A DNA stretch of 64,000 bases from assembly GCF_003626535.1 (NCBI RefSeq), contig NZ_RBAL01000021.1, positions 1 through 64,000 on the forward strand. The letters are read 5' to 3'. Below, piece by piece: positions 35,207-44,576 of this stretch. The translations under genes were made by a program, and so were the position numbers. Position 1 is the stretch's first letter; each line of letters starts with the position of its first letter. The notes under the pieces were generated by a model that saw nothing but the letters and a program-made list of their open reading frames with translations, did not search any database and had not been told where the DNA came from. This DNA is from Streptomyces hoynatensis. GTDB lineage: Bacteria > Actinomycetota > Actinomycetes > Streptomycetales > Streptomycetaceae.

Positions 35207-36226
35207 ATGACGCGACGACTTGCCCAGGTGGCGCAGAAGGTAGGAGTGAGCGAGGCCACGGTCAGCCGGGTCCTCAACGGCAAGCCGGGGGTCTCGGAGG
35301 CCACCAGGCAGGCGGTGCTCACGGCGCTCGACGTGCTGGGCTACGAACGGCCCACCCAGCTGCGCGGCGAGCGCGGGCGGCTGGTGGGCCTCGTGGTGCC
35401 CGAGCTGGGAAACCCGATCTTCCCCGCCTTCGCCGAGGTGCTCGGCGGGGTGCTCGCCCAGCGCGGGCTCGTGCCCGTGCTGTGCACGCAGACGCCGGGC
35501 GGCATCCAGGAGACCGACTACGTCGACCTGCTCCTGCAGCAGCAGGTGTCGGGGGTGGTCTTCGCGGGCGGCAGGTACGCGGAGGCGGACGCCTCGCACG
35601 ACCACTACCGGCTGCTCGCCGAACGGCGGCTGCCGGTGGTGCTGATCAACGCCTCGGTGCCCGGCCTCGACTTCCCGCGGGTGTCCTGCGACGACGCCGT
35701 GGCGGCCGAGCAGGCCTGGCGGCACCTGGTGTCCCTGGGGCACGAGCGGATCGGCCTGGTCCTGGGCCCGAGCGACCACGTGCCCTCCCAGCGCAAGCTG
35801 GCGGCGGCCAGGGCGGTGGCCGCGGCGGGCGGCGGCGAGCTGCCCGACGAGCGGGTGGCGCGGGCCATGTACACCCTGGAGGGCGGGCAGGCCGCCGCCG
35901 CCACGCTGCTGGAGCGCGGGGTCACCGGCGTCATCTGCGCGAGCGACGTCATCGCGCTCGGGGCGGTGCGGGCCGCGCGGCGCCGCGGGCTGCGGGTGCC
36001 CGAGGACCTCTCGGTCGTGGGCTTCGACGACTCGGCGCTGATGACCTGCACCTCGCCGCCGCTGAGCACCGTGCGCCAGCCCATCGAGGCGATGGGCAGG
36101 GCCGCGGTCGAGGTGCTGGTGGCGCAGTTCGGGGGGCGGGACGTGGCCCGCGACGAGCTGCTGTTCGAGCCCGAGCTCGTGGTGCGCGAGTCCACCGGGC
36201 CGGCCCCGGGGGTGGCGCGCGGCTGA
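35207..36226 (+). CDS. LacI-family transcriptional repressor of the sugar locus
   Basis: 339 residues. A LacI helix-turn-helix and hinge lie at 1-60 (LAQVAQKVGVSEATVSRVLN), followed by a periplasmic-binding-protein-like sensor domain (about 62-330) with the usual VVFAGG, HLVSLGHERIGLV and VVGFDDSALM segments. It probably represses the adjacent transporter and glycosidase genes until an imported sugar binds. Its own promoter carries the same dyad as the next gene. ATG 35207 lacks a strong ribosome site, so a short leader is possible. The ligand is unknown; maltose- or nigerose-type oligosaccharides fit the neighbours. Confidence 0.88.
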   Translation: MTRRLAQVAQKVGVSEATVSRVLNGKPGVSEATRQAVLTALDVLGYERPTQLRGERGRLVGLVVPELGNPIFPAFAEVLGGVLAQRGLVPVLCTQTPGGIQETDYVDLLLQQQVSGVVFAGGRYAEADASHDHYRLLAERRLPVVLINASVPGLDFPRVSCDDAVAAEQAWRHLVSLGHERIGLVLGPSDHVPSQRKLAAARAVAAAGGGELPDERVARAMYTLEGGQAAAATLLERGVTGVICASDVIALGAVRAARRRGLRVPEDLSVVGFDDSALMTCTSPPLSTVRQPIEAMGRAAVEVLVAQFGGRDVARDELLFEPELVVRESTGPAPGVARG

Positions 36227-36270
36227 GTCGGGGATCTTCAGTCGGTATTTTTCAATCTGCGCGCAGGTTA

Positions 36271-36284
36271 TTGCGTGAATCTGC
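36271..36284. promoter_or_regulatory. Second LacI operator copy before the transporter operon
   Basis: TTGCGTGAATCTGC matches the operator at 35179-35192 in 11 of 14 positions. It lies 55 bases before the binding-protein start. A CTGCGCGCAG palindrome sits just upstream at 36257-36266. Confidence 0.5.
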
Positions 36285-36338
36285 TTCTGGTGATTGAGTG
36301 TGCGGCACTCCACGGCCATGCACACATGGGGGTCACTC

Positions 36339-37712
36339 ATGACGTTTCACGCATATCGCCGCCGCGTGCGGCTCGCGGCTGCCTCCGTCACCGCCCTCGC
36401 CGTGCTCCCGCTTGCCTCCTGCTCCTCGGGGGACGACGGCGAGAGCGGCGACGGCCGAGTGCGGCTGGACATCAACGGGCAGCCGCCCGGCACCGACGCC
36501 CGGGAGCTGCGGATCTTCAACGCCGAGGTCGCCAGGTTCGAGGAGAGCCACCCGGACATCGACCTGGTGCCGCACGAGGGGTTCATGGAGCCGGAGACCT
36601 TCAGCACCCGGGTCGCCGGCGGGGACCTGGAGGACGTCTTCTACGTCTACTTCACCGACCCGGCCCAGATCATCGAGCAGGGCTACGCGGCCGACATCAC
36701 CGACTACCTCGCCGACGTGCCCTACCTCGACCAGGTGCGGCCGGAGCTGAACGAGGTGTTCCAGGACGCCGAGGGGCGCCAGTACGGCATACCCACCGCC
36801 AACTACTCGATGGGCCTGCTCTACAACCGCGAGCTGTTCGAACGCGCCGGCCTCGACCCGGACGCCCCGCCCACCACCTGGGAGGAGGTGCGCCAGGCCG
36901 CCGCGGCCGTCGCCGAACTCGGCGGCGGGGTCGACGGCTACGGCGAGTGCGCCACCGAGAACACCGGCGGCTGGCACCTGACCGCGGAGATCTACTCCAC
37001 CGGCGGCCAGGTGGCCGACCGGGACGGCGAGGACTGGCGGGCCGCGTTCGACACCCAGGCCACCCGCGACCTGCTGGACAACCTGCGGGCGATGCGCTGG
37101 GAGGACGACTCGATGGGCAGCGACCAGATGCGTTCCTGCGAGGACGTGATGGTGCAGATGGGCGCCGGGCAGCTGGGCATGATGATCGCGGCGCCCGACG
37201 CGCTGCCCACCCTGGTGCGCCAGTACGACGGCAGCTACGAGAACCTCGGCCTGGCCCCCATGCCCGACGGCCGCGGCACCCTGCTCGGCGGCGAGGGCTA
37301 CATGATCAACGCCGGCGCCTCCGAGGAGCAGATCGAGGCGGCCCTGACCTGGCTCCAGTGGCGCTTCGTCAATCCGGAGGAGACCGAGCGGCGCATCCGG
37401 CAGCGCCTCGAGGACGACCAGCCGGTCGGCCTGCCGATGCCGCCCACCCCGGACATCTGGGCCGAGGGACGGGTCAGGGACGACATCGCCGCCCTCAACG
37501 AGCGGTACGCCAACGTGCCCGTGGAGCACGTCAGCTCCTTCATGGACGCCGCCCCGAGCATCCCGGGGCGCATCGAGCCGCCGCGGGCCCAGGAGGTCTA
37601 CGCGGTCCTCGACAATGTGATGCAGGGCGTGCTGACCGAGCGCAACGCCGACGTGGGAGCCCTCCTCGACGAGGCCGAGGAGCAGGTCAACCACCTCTAC
37701 GACGCCTCCTGA
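36339..37712 (+). CDS. Sugar ABC transporter substrate-binding lipoprotein
   Basis: 457 residues. A signal peptide ends in the lipobox LPLASC (Cys near residue 26), so the mature protein is anchored outside the membrane. The rest is a family 1 solute-binding protein: IFNAEVARFEESHPDIDLVP, YGIPTANYSMGLLYNRELFERAGL and the PPTTWEEV segment are typical of oligosaccharide binders. It delivers sugar to the two permeases encoded directly after it; the first begins one base past the stop codon. No ATPase is encoded, so a shared MsiK-type ATPase probably energises transport, as in other Streptomyces sugar systems. ATG 36339 follows GGGGGTCACTC. Confidence 0.9.
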   Translation: MTFHAYRRRVRLAAASVTALAVLPLASCSSGDDGESGDGRVRLDINGQPPGTDARELRIFNAEVARFEESHPDIDLVPHEGFMEPETFSTRVAGGDLEDVFYVYFTDPAQIIEQGYAADITDYLADVPYLDQVRPELNEVFQDAEGRQYGIPTANYSMGLLYNRELFERAGLDPDAPPTTWEEVRQAAAAVAELGGGVDGYGECATENTGGWHLTAEIYSTGGQVADRDGEDWRAAFDTQATRDLLDNLRAMRWEDDSMGSDQMRSCEDVMVQMGAGQLGMMIAAPDALPTLVRQYDGSYENLGLAPMPDGRGTLLGGEGYMINAGASEEQIEAALTWLQWRFVNPEETERRIRQRLEDDQPVGLPMPPTPDIWAEGRVRDDIAALNERYANVPVEHVSSFMDAAPSIPGRIEPPRAQEVYAVLDNVMQGVLTERNADVGALLDEAEEQVNHLYDAS

Positions 37713-37713
37713 C

Positions 37714-38601
37714 ATGGCCGCATCCGCCACCCGCCGCCGCCGTCGGGCCGAGAATGTCACCGCCTACGGCTTCCTCTGCGCCGCCCTGGTCGTCTTCGCG
37801 GTCTTCGCCTGGTACCCGGTCCTGCGCAACGTGACCCTCAGCTTCCAGGAGGTCAACTTCGTCCGCGGGTCGAGCTGGGTCGGCCTGGACAACTTCCGCA
37901 AGGTCCTGGACGATCCGCTCTTCGCCACGGCCTGGCGCAACAGCGCGCTGTTCACGCTGTACGCGCTGGTCATCGGCTTCGGCGTGCCCTTCGCCACCGC
38001 GGTCCTGCTCAACGAGTTCCGGCACGCGAGGGCGTACTTCCGGGTCCTGGTCTACCTGCCGGTGATGCTGCCCCCGGTGGTCGTCGCCCTGATGTGGCGC
38101 TGGTTCTACCAGCCGGAGGGTGGGCTGATCAACGAGCTGCTGAGCGCCGCGCACCTGCCCACCTCACAGTGGACGAACTCGGCGAGCACCTCGCTGATCT
38201 CCCTGGTGATCGTCTCCACCTGGGCCAACATGGGCACCGCCACCCTCATCTACCTGGCCGCCCTGCAGACCATCCCGGGCGAGCTGTACGAGTCCGCCGA
38301 GCTGGACGGGGCGAACCTCTGGCGCAGGCTGTGGCACGTGACGGTGCCGCAGACCAGGTTCGTCATCCTCATGCTGCTGCTCCTCCAGGTGATCGCCACC
38401 ATGCAGGTGTTCACCGAGCCCTTCGTGATGACCGGCGGCGGGCCCAAGGACTCCACGGTCACGGTGATGCTCCTCATCTACCGCTACGCGTTCGTCACCA
38501 ACGACTTCGGCGCGGCCAGCGCCATGAGCCTGCTCCTGCTGCTCGTGCTCGGGGTCTTCTCCGCCGCCTACCTGCGCCTGACCCGCAGCAGGCAGATCTG
38601 A
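37714..38601 (+). CDS. Sugar ABC transporter permease (MalF type)
   Basis: 295 residues, with six predicted membrane segments beginning at about residue 17 (YGFLCAALVVFAVFAWYPVL). The EAA loop, ELYESAELDGANLWRRLWHV, at about 190-209 contacts the ATPase. It is the first of two permeases of the CUT1 carbohydrate class. ATG 37714 comes one base after the binding-protein stop, so translation is likely coupled. The cytoplasmic N-terminus is short and Arg-rich. Confidence 0.92.
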   Translation: MAASATRRRRRAENVTAYGFLCAALVVFAVFAWYPVLRNVTLSFQEVNFVRGSSWVGLDNFRKVLDDPLFATAWRNSALFTLYALVIGFGVPFATAVLLNEFRHARAYFRVLVYLPVMLPPVVVALMWRWFYQPEGGLINELLSAAHLPTSQWTNSASTSLISLVIVSTWANMGTATLIYLAALQTIPGELYESAELDGANLWRRLWHVTVPQTRFVILMLLLLQVIATMQVFTEPFVMTGGGPKDSTVTVMLLIYRYAFVTNDFGAASAMSLLLLLVLGVFSAAYLRLTRSRQI

Positions 38602-38612
38602 GGGAGCCCTCG

Positions 38613-39482
38613 ATGCGTACCCTGGTTCGCCCCGCGGTGCTGCGCACCCGCCGCGGCAGGCTCGTCTACTGGTCGCTGCTGAGCGCGGCGCTGTTCCTGT
38701 TCACCCTGGCCTTCGTCGTCCCGCTGTACTGGATGGTCACCGGCGGCGTGAAGAGCTCGCCGGAACTGGCCAGGACCCCGCCCACCTACGTGCCCCACGA
38801 GTGGCATGTCGGCAACTACGCCGACGCCTGGAGCGAGCTCGACCTCGCGAGGTACTTCGGCAACACGGTGACCCTCATCGGCGGCGCCTGGCTGCTCGGG
38901 CTGGCCCTCCAGCTCCCCGCCGCCTACGCGCTGTCCAAGCTGCGGCCGCGCTTCGGCCGGGTCATCCTCGGCCTGATGCTGGTCACCCTCATGGTGCCCG
39001 CGACCGTGCTGCTGATTCCCACCTATCTCACGGTCACCGACGTGCCCGTGCTGGGGCTCAACCTGATCAACAATCCCGCCGCGGTGTGGCTCCCGGCCGC
39101 CGCGAACGCGTTCAACATCTACGTCCTGAAGAACTTCTTCGATCAGATTCCCGACGAACTCCTCGACGCCGCGCGCATCGACGGGGCGGGCCCGCTCACC
39201 ACCCTGGCCAGGATCGTGCTGCCCCTCTCCCGCCCGATCGTCGCCGTGGTGTCGATTCTGTCGATCACCGCGCTGTGGCGGGACTTCCTGTGGCCGCTCG
39301 TCGTGCTGCCCGACCCGGCCAAGCAGCCGATCACCGTCTACCTCCAGCGCATCTCCGACACCACCTCGCTCAACATGCTCACCGCGGGACTCGTCCTGGC
39401 CAGCATCCCGCTCGTGGCGATCTTCCTGATCTTCCAGCGCCAGATCCTCGCGGGCCTCACGGCCGGCGGCGTCAAGGGCTGA
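38613..39482 (+). CDS. Sugar ABC transporter permease (MalG type)
   Basis: 289 residues and six predicted membrane segments. The MalG-type pattern is present: PLYWMVTGGVKSS early on, ALSKLRPRFG, and an EAA loop ELLDAARIDGAGPLTTLARI at about 175-194. It pairs with the preceding permease to form the channel. ATG 38613 follows GAGGGAG. The glycosidase start is 69 bases downstream, so the operon continues. Confidence 0.92.
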   Translation: MRTLVRPAVLRTRRGRLVYWSLLSAALFLFTLAFVVPLYWMVTGGVKSSPELARTPPTYVPHEWHVGNYADAWSELDLARYFGNTVTLIGGAWLLGLALQLPAAYALSKLRPRFGRVILGLMLVTLMVPATVLLIPTYLTVTDVPVLGLNLINNPAAVWLPAAANAFNIYVLKNFFDQIPDELLDAARIDGAGPLTTLARIVLPLSRPIVAVVSILSITALWRDFLWPLVVLPDPAKQPITVYLQRISDTTSLNMLTAGLVLASIPLVAIFLIFQRQILAGLTAGGVKG

Positions 39483-39551
39483 GCAACCGCGGTTCCCCAG
39501 GCCGGGGGCGCCCATGCCCCCGCAGTGGATCACAGGAAAGGACCCGACTCC

Positions 39552-41153
39552 GTGCCGCACCCTTCCTCCGCATGGTGGCGGAACGCCGCCATCTACCAGG
39601 TCTACGTCCGCAGCTTCGCCGACGGCGACGGCGACGGCACAGGCGACCTCGCCGGGGTACGCGACAGGCTGCCCTACCTCGCCGAACTCGGCGTCGAGGC
39701 ACTGTGGTTCACGCCCTGGTACGTGTCCCCGATGGTGGACGGCGGCTACGACGTGGCGGACTACCGGGCCATCGACCCCGCGTTCGGGACGCTGGCCGAG
39801 GCGGAGAAGCTCATCGCGGAGGCCCGCCGCCTCGGCCTGCGCACCATCGTCGACATCGTCCCCAACCACGTCTCCGACCGGCACCCCTGGTTCCAGGCCG
39901 CCCTCGCCGCGCCCCCGGGCAGCCCGGAACGCGAGCTCTTCCACTTCCGGCCAGGCCGCGGCCCGGGGGGCGAACTGCCCCCCAACGACTGGCGTTCCGA
40001 GTTCGGCGGGGTGCCCTGGACCCGCACCACCGGGCCCGACGGGCGGCCGGGGGAGTGGTACCTGCACCTCTTCGCGGCCGGCCAGCCCGACCTCAACTGG
40101 GCACACCCGCAGGTCAGGCGGGAACACGAGGACATCCTGCGCTTCTGGTTCGAGCGCGGGGTCGCCGGCGTCCGGATCGACTCGGCGGCGCTGCTCGCCA
40201 AGGACCCGGCGCTGCCCGACTTCGAGCCGGGCCGCGACCCGCACCCCTTCGTGGATCGCGACGAACTGCACGACATCTACCGCTCCTGGCGCGCCGTCGC
40301 CGACGAGTACGGCGGGGTGCTGATCGGCGAGCTGTGGCTGCCCGACGTCGAGCGCTTCACCCGTTACCTGCGGCCTGACGAGCTGCACACCGCCTTCAAC
40401 TTCGACCTGATGGCCTGCCCCTGGGACGCCGCCCGCCTGCGCGCCTCCATCGACTCCACGCTCGCCGCCCACTCCCGGGTCGGCGCCCCCGCCACCTGGG
40501 TGCTCGCCAACCACGACGTGACCAGGACCGTCACCCGCTACGGCCGCGAGGACACCGGCTTCTCCTTCGCGGCCAAGCGCTTCGGCACGCCGACCGACCG
40601 GGCCCTCGGCACCCGCAGGGCCAGGGCCGCCGCCCTGCTCACCCTCGCCCTGCCCGGCGCGGTGTACCTCTACCAGGGGGAGGAGCGCGGCCTGCCCGAG
40701 GCGGAGATCCCGCTGGACCGCATCACCGACCCCATGCACCACCGCTCCGGCGGGGTCGACCCGGGCCGGGACGGCTGCCGGGTGCCGCTGCCCTGGGAGG
40801 GCGAGGAGCCGCCCTACGGCTTCGGCGGCGCGGCCACCTGGCTGCCGCAGCCGGCGGACTGGGCCCCGTACACCGCGGAGCGCCAGGAGGCCGACCCCGG
40901 CTCGATGCTGCACCTCTACCGCACCGCCCTGCGGCTGCGCCGCGGCTGGCCCGCGGCCGAGGCGGAGCTGACCTGGCTCGAAACCGGCCCCGGCACCCTG
41001 GCGTTCGCCCGCCCCGGCGGCGTGATCTGCGCCGTCAACCTGGCGGAGGAGCCGATGCCGCTCCCCGCCCACCAGGCCGTCCTGCTCGGCAGCGCCCCGC
41101 TCGGGGAGTCCGGCCTGCTGCCGCGGGACGCGGCGGTCTGGCTGCGGGGTTAG
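39552..41153 (+). CDS. GH13 alpha-glucosidase, intracellular
   Basis: 533 residues with no signal peptide. The GH13 barrel begins YQVYVRSFADGDGDGTGDL. Conserved regions are DIVPNHVS, GVRIDSAA with the nucleophile Asp210, GELW with acid/base Glu260, and ANHDVTR with Asp322. It is most like exo-acting alpha-glucosidases that hydrolyse imported malto- or related oligosaccharides to glucose. Linkage preference (1,4, 1,6 or 1,3) cannot be read from sequence. Start GTG 39552 follows GGAAAGGA; an in-frame GTG at 39525 is a weaker choice. It follows the second permease and precedes a secreted glucanase-like gene. Confidence 0.9.
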   Translation: MPHPSSAWWRNAAIYQVYVRSFADGDGDGTGDLAGVRDRLPYLAELGVEALWFTPWYVSPMVDGGYDVADYRAIDPAFGTLAEAEKLIAEARRLGLRTIVDIVPNHVSDRHPWFQAALAAPPGSPERELFHFRPGRGPGGELPPNDWRSEFGGVPWTRTTGPDGRPGEWYLHLFAAGQPDLNWAHPQVRREHEDILRFWFERGVAGVRIDSAALLAKDPALPDFEPGRDPHPFVDRDELHDIYRSWRAVADEYGGVLIGELWLPDVERFTRYLRPDELHTAFNFDLMACPWDAARLRASIDSTLAAHSRVGAPATWVLANHDVTRTVTRYGREDTGFSFAAKRFGTPTDRALGTRRARAAALLTLALPGAVYLYQGEERGLPEAEIPLDRITDPMHHRSGGVDPGRDGCRVPLPWEGEEPPYGFGGAATWLPQPADWAPYTAERQEADPGSMLHLYRTALRLRRGWPAAEAELTWLETGPGTLAFARPGGVICAVNLAEEPMPLPAHQAVLLGSAPLGESGLLPRDAAVWLRG

Positions 41154-41209
41154 TCCCCGCGGCCGGGCCGCCACCCACCCCCCACCCCTTCCGCACGGAA
41201 AGGAATGTC

Positions 41210-43444
41210 ATGAGCGTTACAAGACGCGCCCGGCTGCGGACCCGATTGCCGGCCGCACTGGCCGCCGCGGCCTGCGCCGCCCTCCTGGCCGCGCTCCCGG
41301 CGGCCGGCCCCGCCCAGGCCGCCGCGCCCGCGCACCCCGCGGCCGCCACCGGCGAGGCGACCGCCGCGGCAGGCGCCGACCTGCCCTTCGTCACCCAGGA
41401 GGCCGAGGCCGCCGAGCACAACGGCACCGTGATCGGCCCCGACTACACCCAGGGCACCGTCGCCTCCGAGGCCTCGGGCCGCAGGGCCGTCCGCCTCGCC
41501 TCGGGACAGCGCGTGTCCTTCACCCTCACCGCCCCCGCCAACGCGGTGACGGTGGCCTGCAACATCCCCGACGGCGCGAGCGGCACCCTGTCGGTGTACG
41601 TCAACGGGCAGAAGCTCGACCGGCCGCTCGACGTCACCTCCCGCTACTCCTACTTCGACGCCCCCTGGATCGCCGGGGCGAAGACGCACCACTTCTTCAG
41701 CCACGCGCGGCTCCTCCTCGGCCGCGACCTTTCCGCCGGGGACACCGTCACCCTCCAGGCCGACCCCGGCGACACCGCGGGCCCCTACGTCGTCGACACC
41801 GCCGACTTCGAGCAGGTCGCCGACCCCGCCGAGGCACCCGCCGGCGCACTCGACGTCACCAGCCGGGGCGCCGACCCGACCGGCGTGGCCGACTCCACGC
41901 AGGCGTTCACGCAGGCCGTCGCCGAGGGCAGGGGCGGGGTCGTCTGGATTCCGCCGGGCACCTACCGGCTGACCCAGCCCGTCTACCTGGAGAACGTCAC
42001 CCTCCGCGGCGCGGGCAGCTGGTACTCGACCGTGCTCAGCTCCCGCTTCGTCAACCAGGGCGAATCGCCGGGCAACGTCCACCTCGCCGACTTCGCCGTC
42101 ATCGGCGACGTCACCCAGCGCGTGGACAGCAACCCCGACAACTTCGTCAACGGCAGCCTCGGCCCCGACTCCTCGGTCTCCGGCATGTGGCTCCAGCACC
42201 TCAAGGTGGGCCTGTGGCTGACCGGCACCAACGACGGCCTGCGCGTCGAGGACAACCGCATCCTCGACATGGCCGCCGACGGCCTCAACCTCAACGGCAA
42301 CGCCAACGGCATCGTCGTCAGGAACAACTACGTCCGCAACACCGGCGACGACGCCCTGGCCATGTGGTCCCTGCCCGCCCTCAACCACGACTCCACCTTC
42401 GAGCACAACACGGTGGTCCAGCCCAACCTGGCCAACGGCATCGCGATCTACGGCGGGCGCGACATCACCGTCCGCGACAACGAGGTCCGGGACACCAACG
42501 CGCTCGGCAGCGGCCTGGCCATCTCCAACCAGGCCTTCCTCCAGCCCTTCTTCCCACTCGCCGGCACCATCACGGTGGCGGGCAACACGCTGGTGCGCGC
42601 CGGGGCACTCAACCCCAACTGGAACCACCCGATGTCCGCGCTGCGCATCGACTCCTACAACCACCCCGTGGAGGCCGAGGTCCGCATCAGCGACACCACC
42701 ATCCTCGACAGCCCCTGGAGCGCCATCCAGTTCGTCTCGGGCGGCGGCCAGGGACTCGCGATCGGCAACGTCACCATCGACGGGGCCAGGATCGAGAACG
42801 TGGGCACCGTCGCCCTCCAGGCCGAGACCACGGGACGGGCCACCCTGCGCAACGTCACCGCCACCGGCGTCGGCGTGGCCGGCGTCTACAACTGCCCCTA
42901 CCCCAGCGGCCTCGGCCCACTTGACCTGGTGGACGGCGGCGGCAACTCCGGCCTGGACGGCCAGTGGACGGACTGCGGCACCTGGCCGCAGCCGGGCGAG
43001 GACCCAGGCGAGCCCGACCCCGGTCGCAACCTCGCCGCACACCGGCCGGTCACCGTCAGCAGCCACACCGACGTCTACTCCGGCTCCCTTGCGGTGGACG
43101 GCGACGCCGCCAGCTACTGGGAGAGCGCCAACAACTCCTTCCCGCAGAGCCTGACCGTGGACCTCGGCCAGCAGTTCGAGGTGGGGCGCCTGGTGCTCAG
43201 GCTGCCGCCCTCGGCCGCCTGGCAGAGCCGCACCCAGACCCTCACCATCCAGGGCGGCGCCACGGCGGACGCGCTGACCGAGCTCGTGCCCCAGCGCACG
43301 TACGCCTTCGACCCCGCCGCCGGCAACCAGGTCACCCAGGCCCTGCCGGACGGCACCCAGGTGCGCTACCTGCGGCTGACCTTCACCGCCAACACGGGAT
43401 GGCCCGCGGCGCAGCTCTCCGAGCTGGAGGCCTACCTCTCCTGA
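41210..43444 (+). CDS. Secreted GH87-like (alpha-1,3-glucanase/mycodextranase) beta-helix protein with discoidin-type C-terminus
   Basis: 744 residues. A Sec signal peptide (about 1-38, Ala-rich, likely cut after AQA) leads to an N-terminal beta-sandwich-like domain (about 60-205). A right-handed beta-helix follows (about 215-600) that starts with a Gly-Ala-Asp-Pro-Thr-Gly pattern and has many ladder Asn residues. NTGDDALAMWS at about 377-387, with Asp380-Asp381, resembles the catalytic aspartates of GH87 enzymes. A C-terminal F5/8 type (discoidin) domain (about 610-744) probably binds carbohydrate. GH87 assignment is from motif memory; another polysaccharide-active beta-helix remains possible. 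Being secreted and last in the locus, it would release the oligosaccharides the transporter imports. Start follows AAAGGAATGTC. Confidence 0.72.
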   Translation: MSVTRRARLRTRLPAALAAAACAALLAALPAAGPAQAAAPAHPAAATGEATAAAGADLPFVTQEAEAAEHNGTVIGPDYTQGTVASEASGRRAVRLASGQRVSFTLTAPANAVTVACNIPDGASGTLSVYVNGQKLDRPLDVTSRYSYFDAPWIAGAKTHHFFSHARLLLGRDLSAGDTVTLQADPGDTAGPYVVDTADFEQVADPAEAPAGALDVTSRGADPTGVADSTQAFTQAVAEGRGGVVWIPPGTYRLTQPVYLENVTLRGAGSWYSTVLSSRFVNQGESPGNVHLADFAVIGDVTQRVDSNPDNFVNGSLGPDSSVSGMWLQHLKVGLWLTGTNDGLRVEDNRILDMAADGLNLNGNANGIVVRNNYVRNTGDDALAMWSLPALNHDSTFEHNTVVQPNLANGIAIYGGRDITVRDNEVRDTNALGSGLAISNQAFLQPFFPLAGTITVAGNTLVRAGALNPNWNHPMSALRIDSYNHPVEAEVRISDTTILDSPWSAIQFVSGGGQGLAIGNVTIDGARIENVGTVALQAETTGRATLRNVTATGVGVAGVYNCPYPSGLGPLDLVDGGGNSGLDGQWTDCGTWPQPGEDPGEPDPGRNLAAHRPVTVSSHTDVYSGSLAVDGDAASYWESANNSFPQSLTVDLGQQFEVGRLVLRLPPSAAWQSRTQTLTIQGGATADALTELVPQRTYAFDPAAGNQVTQALPDGTQVRYLRLTFTANTGWPAAQLSELEAYLS

Positions 43445-43525
43445 CCGGCCGCCGCCCGATGCGCGAGCCGGGCGGCCACGACCGGCGCCCGGCGGCGCGC
43501 TCGACCCGCGCCGCCGGGTTGCCAC

Positions 43526-43531
43526 TATCGT
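43526..43531 (+). promoter_or_regulatory. -10 hexamer TATCGT for a leaderless CobW gene
   Basis: TATCGT ends six bases before the ATG at 43538, leaving no room for a ribosome-binding leader. Confidence 0.55.
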
Positions 43532-43537
43532 GAACCC

Positions 43538-44575
43538 ATGCTCAGCGATCGGGTCCCGGTCCTCGTGCTCGCCGGCTTCCTCGGCGCGGGAAAGACCACG
43601 CTCCTCAACCACCTGCTGCGCAACCGTCACGGCGTCCGCATCGGCGCCGTCGTCAACGACTTCGGCAGCATCCAGGTCGACGCGATGGCGGTGGCGGGAC
43701 AGGTCGACGCGATGGCCTCCTTCGGCAACGGCTGCCTGTGCTGCGCCGTGGACACCGAGGACCTGGACGCGGCCCTCGCCCGGCTCACCGACCCGGCCGC
43801 CGGCATCGACCTGGTGATCGTCGAGGCGAGCGGGCTGGCCGAGCCGCCCGCCCTGATCCGGATGATCCTGGCGAGCGAGGCGCCCCGCGTGCGCTACGGC
43901 GGGCTCGTGCAGGTCCTGGACGCGGCCGAGTTCGACCACACCAGGCACGCGGAGACCGCCGACCTGCTGGTGCTCAACAAGACCGACCGGGTCGCCGAGG
44001 ACGAACTGCGCGGCCTGCGCAAGCGACTTGACGACCTGGCCCCCGGGGTGCCCGTGGTCGAGACGATCCAGGGGCGGGTCGACCCGGGGCTGTTCTTCGA
44101 CGCCGACGCGGCCGGCCCGCGCGCTCCAGGCCCCCGCCAGCTCTCCTTCGCCGACCTCGCCGACCCCGCCCCGCAGGGCGCGGAAGACCCGGCGGAACAC
44201 CGGCACACCGCCTACGACAGCCTGGCCTTCACGAGCGAGCGGCCGCTCGACCCGCGGCGGCTGATGTCCTTCCTGGACACCAGGCCGCCCGGCCTCTACC
44301 GGATCAAGGGCTTCGTCTCCTTCGGGCCCGGGCCCGGCCGGCGCTACGGCCTGCACACCGTCGGGCGCTTCCTGCGCTTCCAGCCGGCGCCCGCCGGAGA
44401 GCGCACCGAACTCGTCCTGATCGGCAGCGCCTTCGAGGCCGAGACGCTGCGCGCCGCACTCACCGCCTGCCTCGCCGCCGGGCCGGCCGACCCCGACCCG
44501 GCCCGCAGCGGCATGTGGGAGATCGCCCGCTACCTCGACCGGCCGGGGGAGCCGGCGGCCGAAGCGGCGGACTGA
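43538..44575 (+). CDS. CobW/G3E-family GTP-binding metallochaperone-like protein
   Basis: 345 residues. The P-loop GFLGAGKT is at 13-20, followed by a switch region VVNDFGSIQVD, the metal-binding GCLCCAV (about 66-72), GLAEPP and the NKTD guanine motif near 146. The C-terminal CobW_C domain (about 225-335) completes the G3E fold. Such proteins deliver zinc, nickel or cobalt; the metal here is unknown and no cognate metalloenzyme or Zur box was seen beside it. It is an unlinked single gene, with its stop only one base from the end of convergent parC. Confidence 0.88.
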   Translation: MLSDRVPVLVLAGFLGAGKTTLLNHLLRNRHGVRIGAVVNDFGSIQVDAMAVAGQVDAMASFGNGCLCCAVDTEDLDAALARLTDPAAGIDLVIVEASGLAEPPALIRMILASEAPRVRYGGLVQVLDAAEFDHTRHAETADLLVLNKTDRVAEDELRGLRKRLDDLAPGVPVVETIQGRVDPGLFFDADAAGPRAPGPRQLSFADLADPAPQGAEDPAEHRHTAYDSLAFTSERPLDPRRLMSFLDTRPPGLYRIKGFVSFGPGPGRRYGLHTVGRFLRFQPAPAGERTELVLIGSAFEAETLRAALTACLAAGPADPDPARSGMWEIARYLDRPGEPAAEAAD

Positions 44576-44576
44576 C

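Noticed and set aside
35096..36340. Minus-strand continuation of the ferredoxin-like gene through the LacI gene
   Set aside because: The family N-terminus fits GTG 35095, and the plus-strand LacI reading has clear domain motifs.
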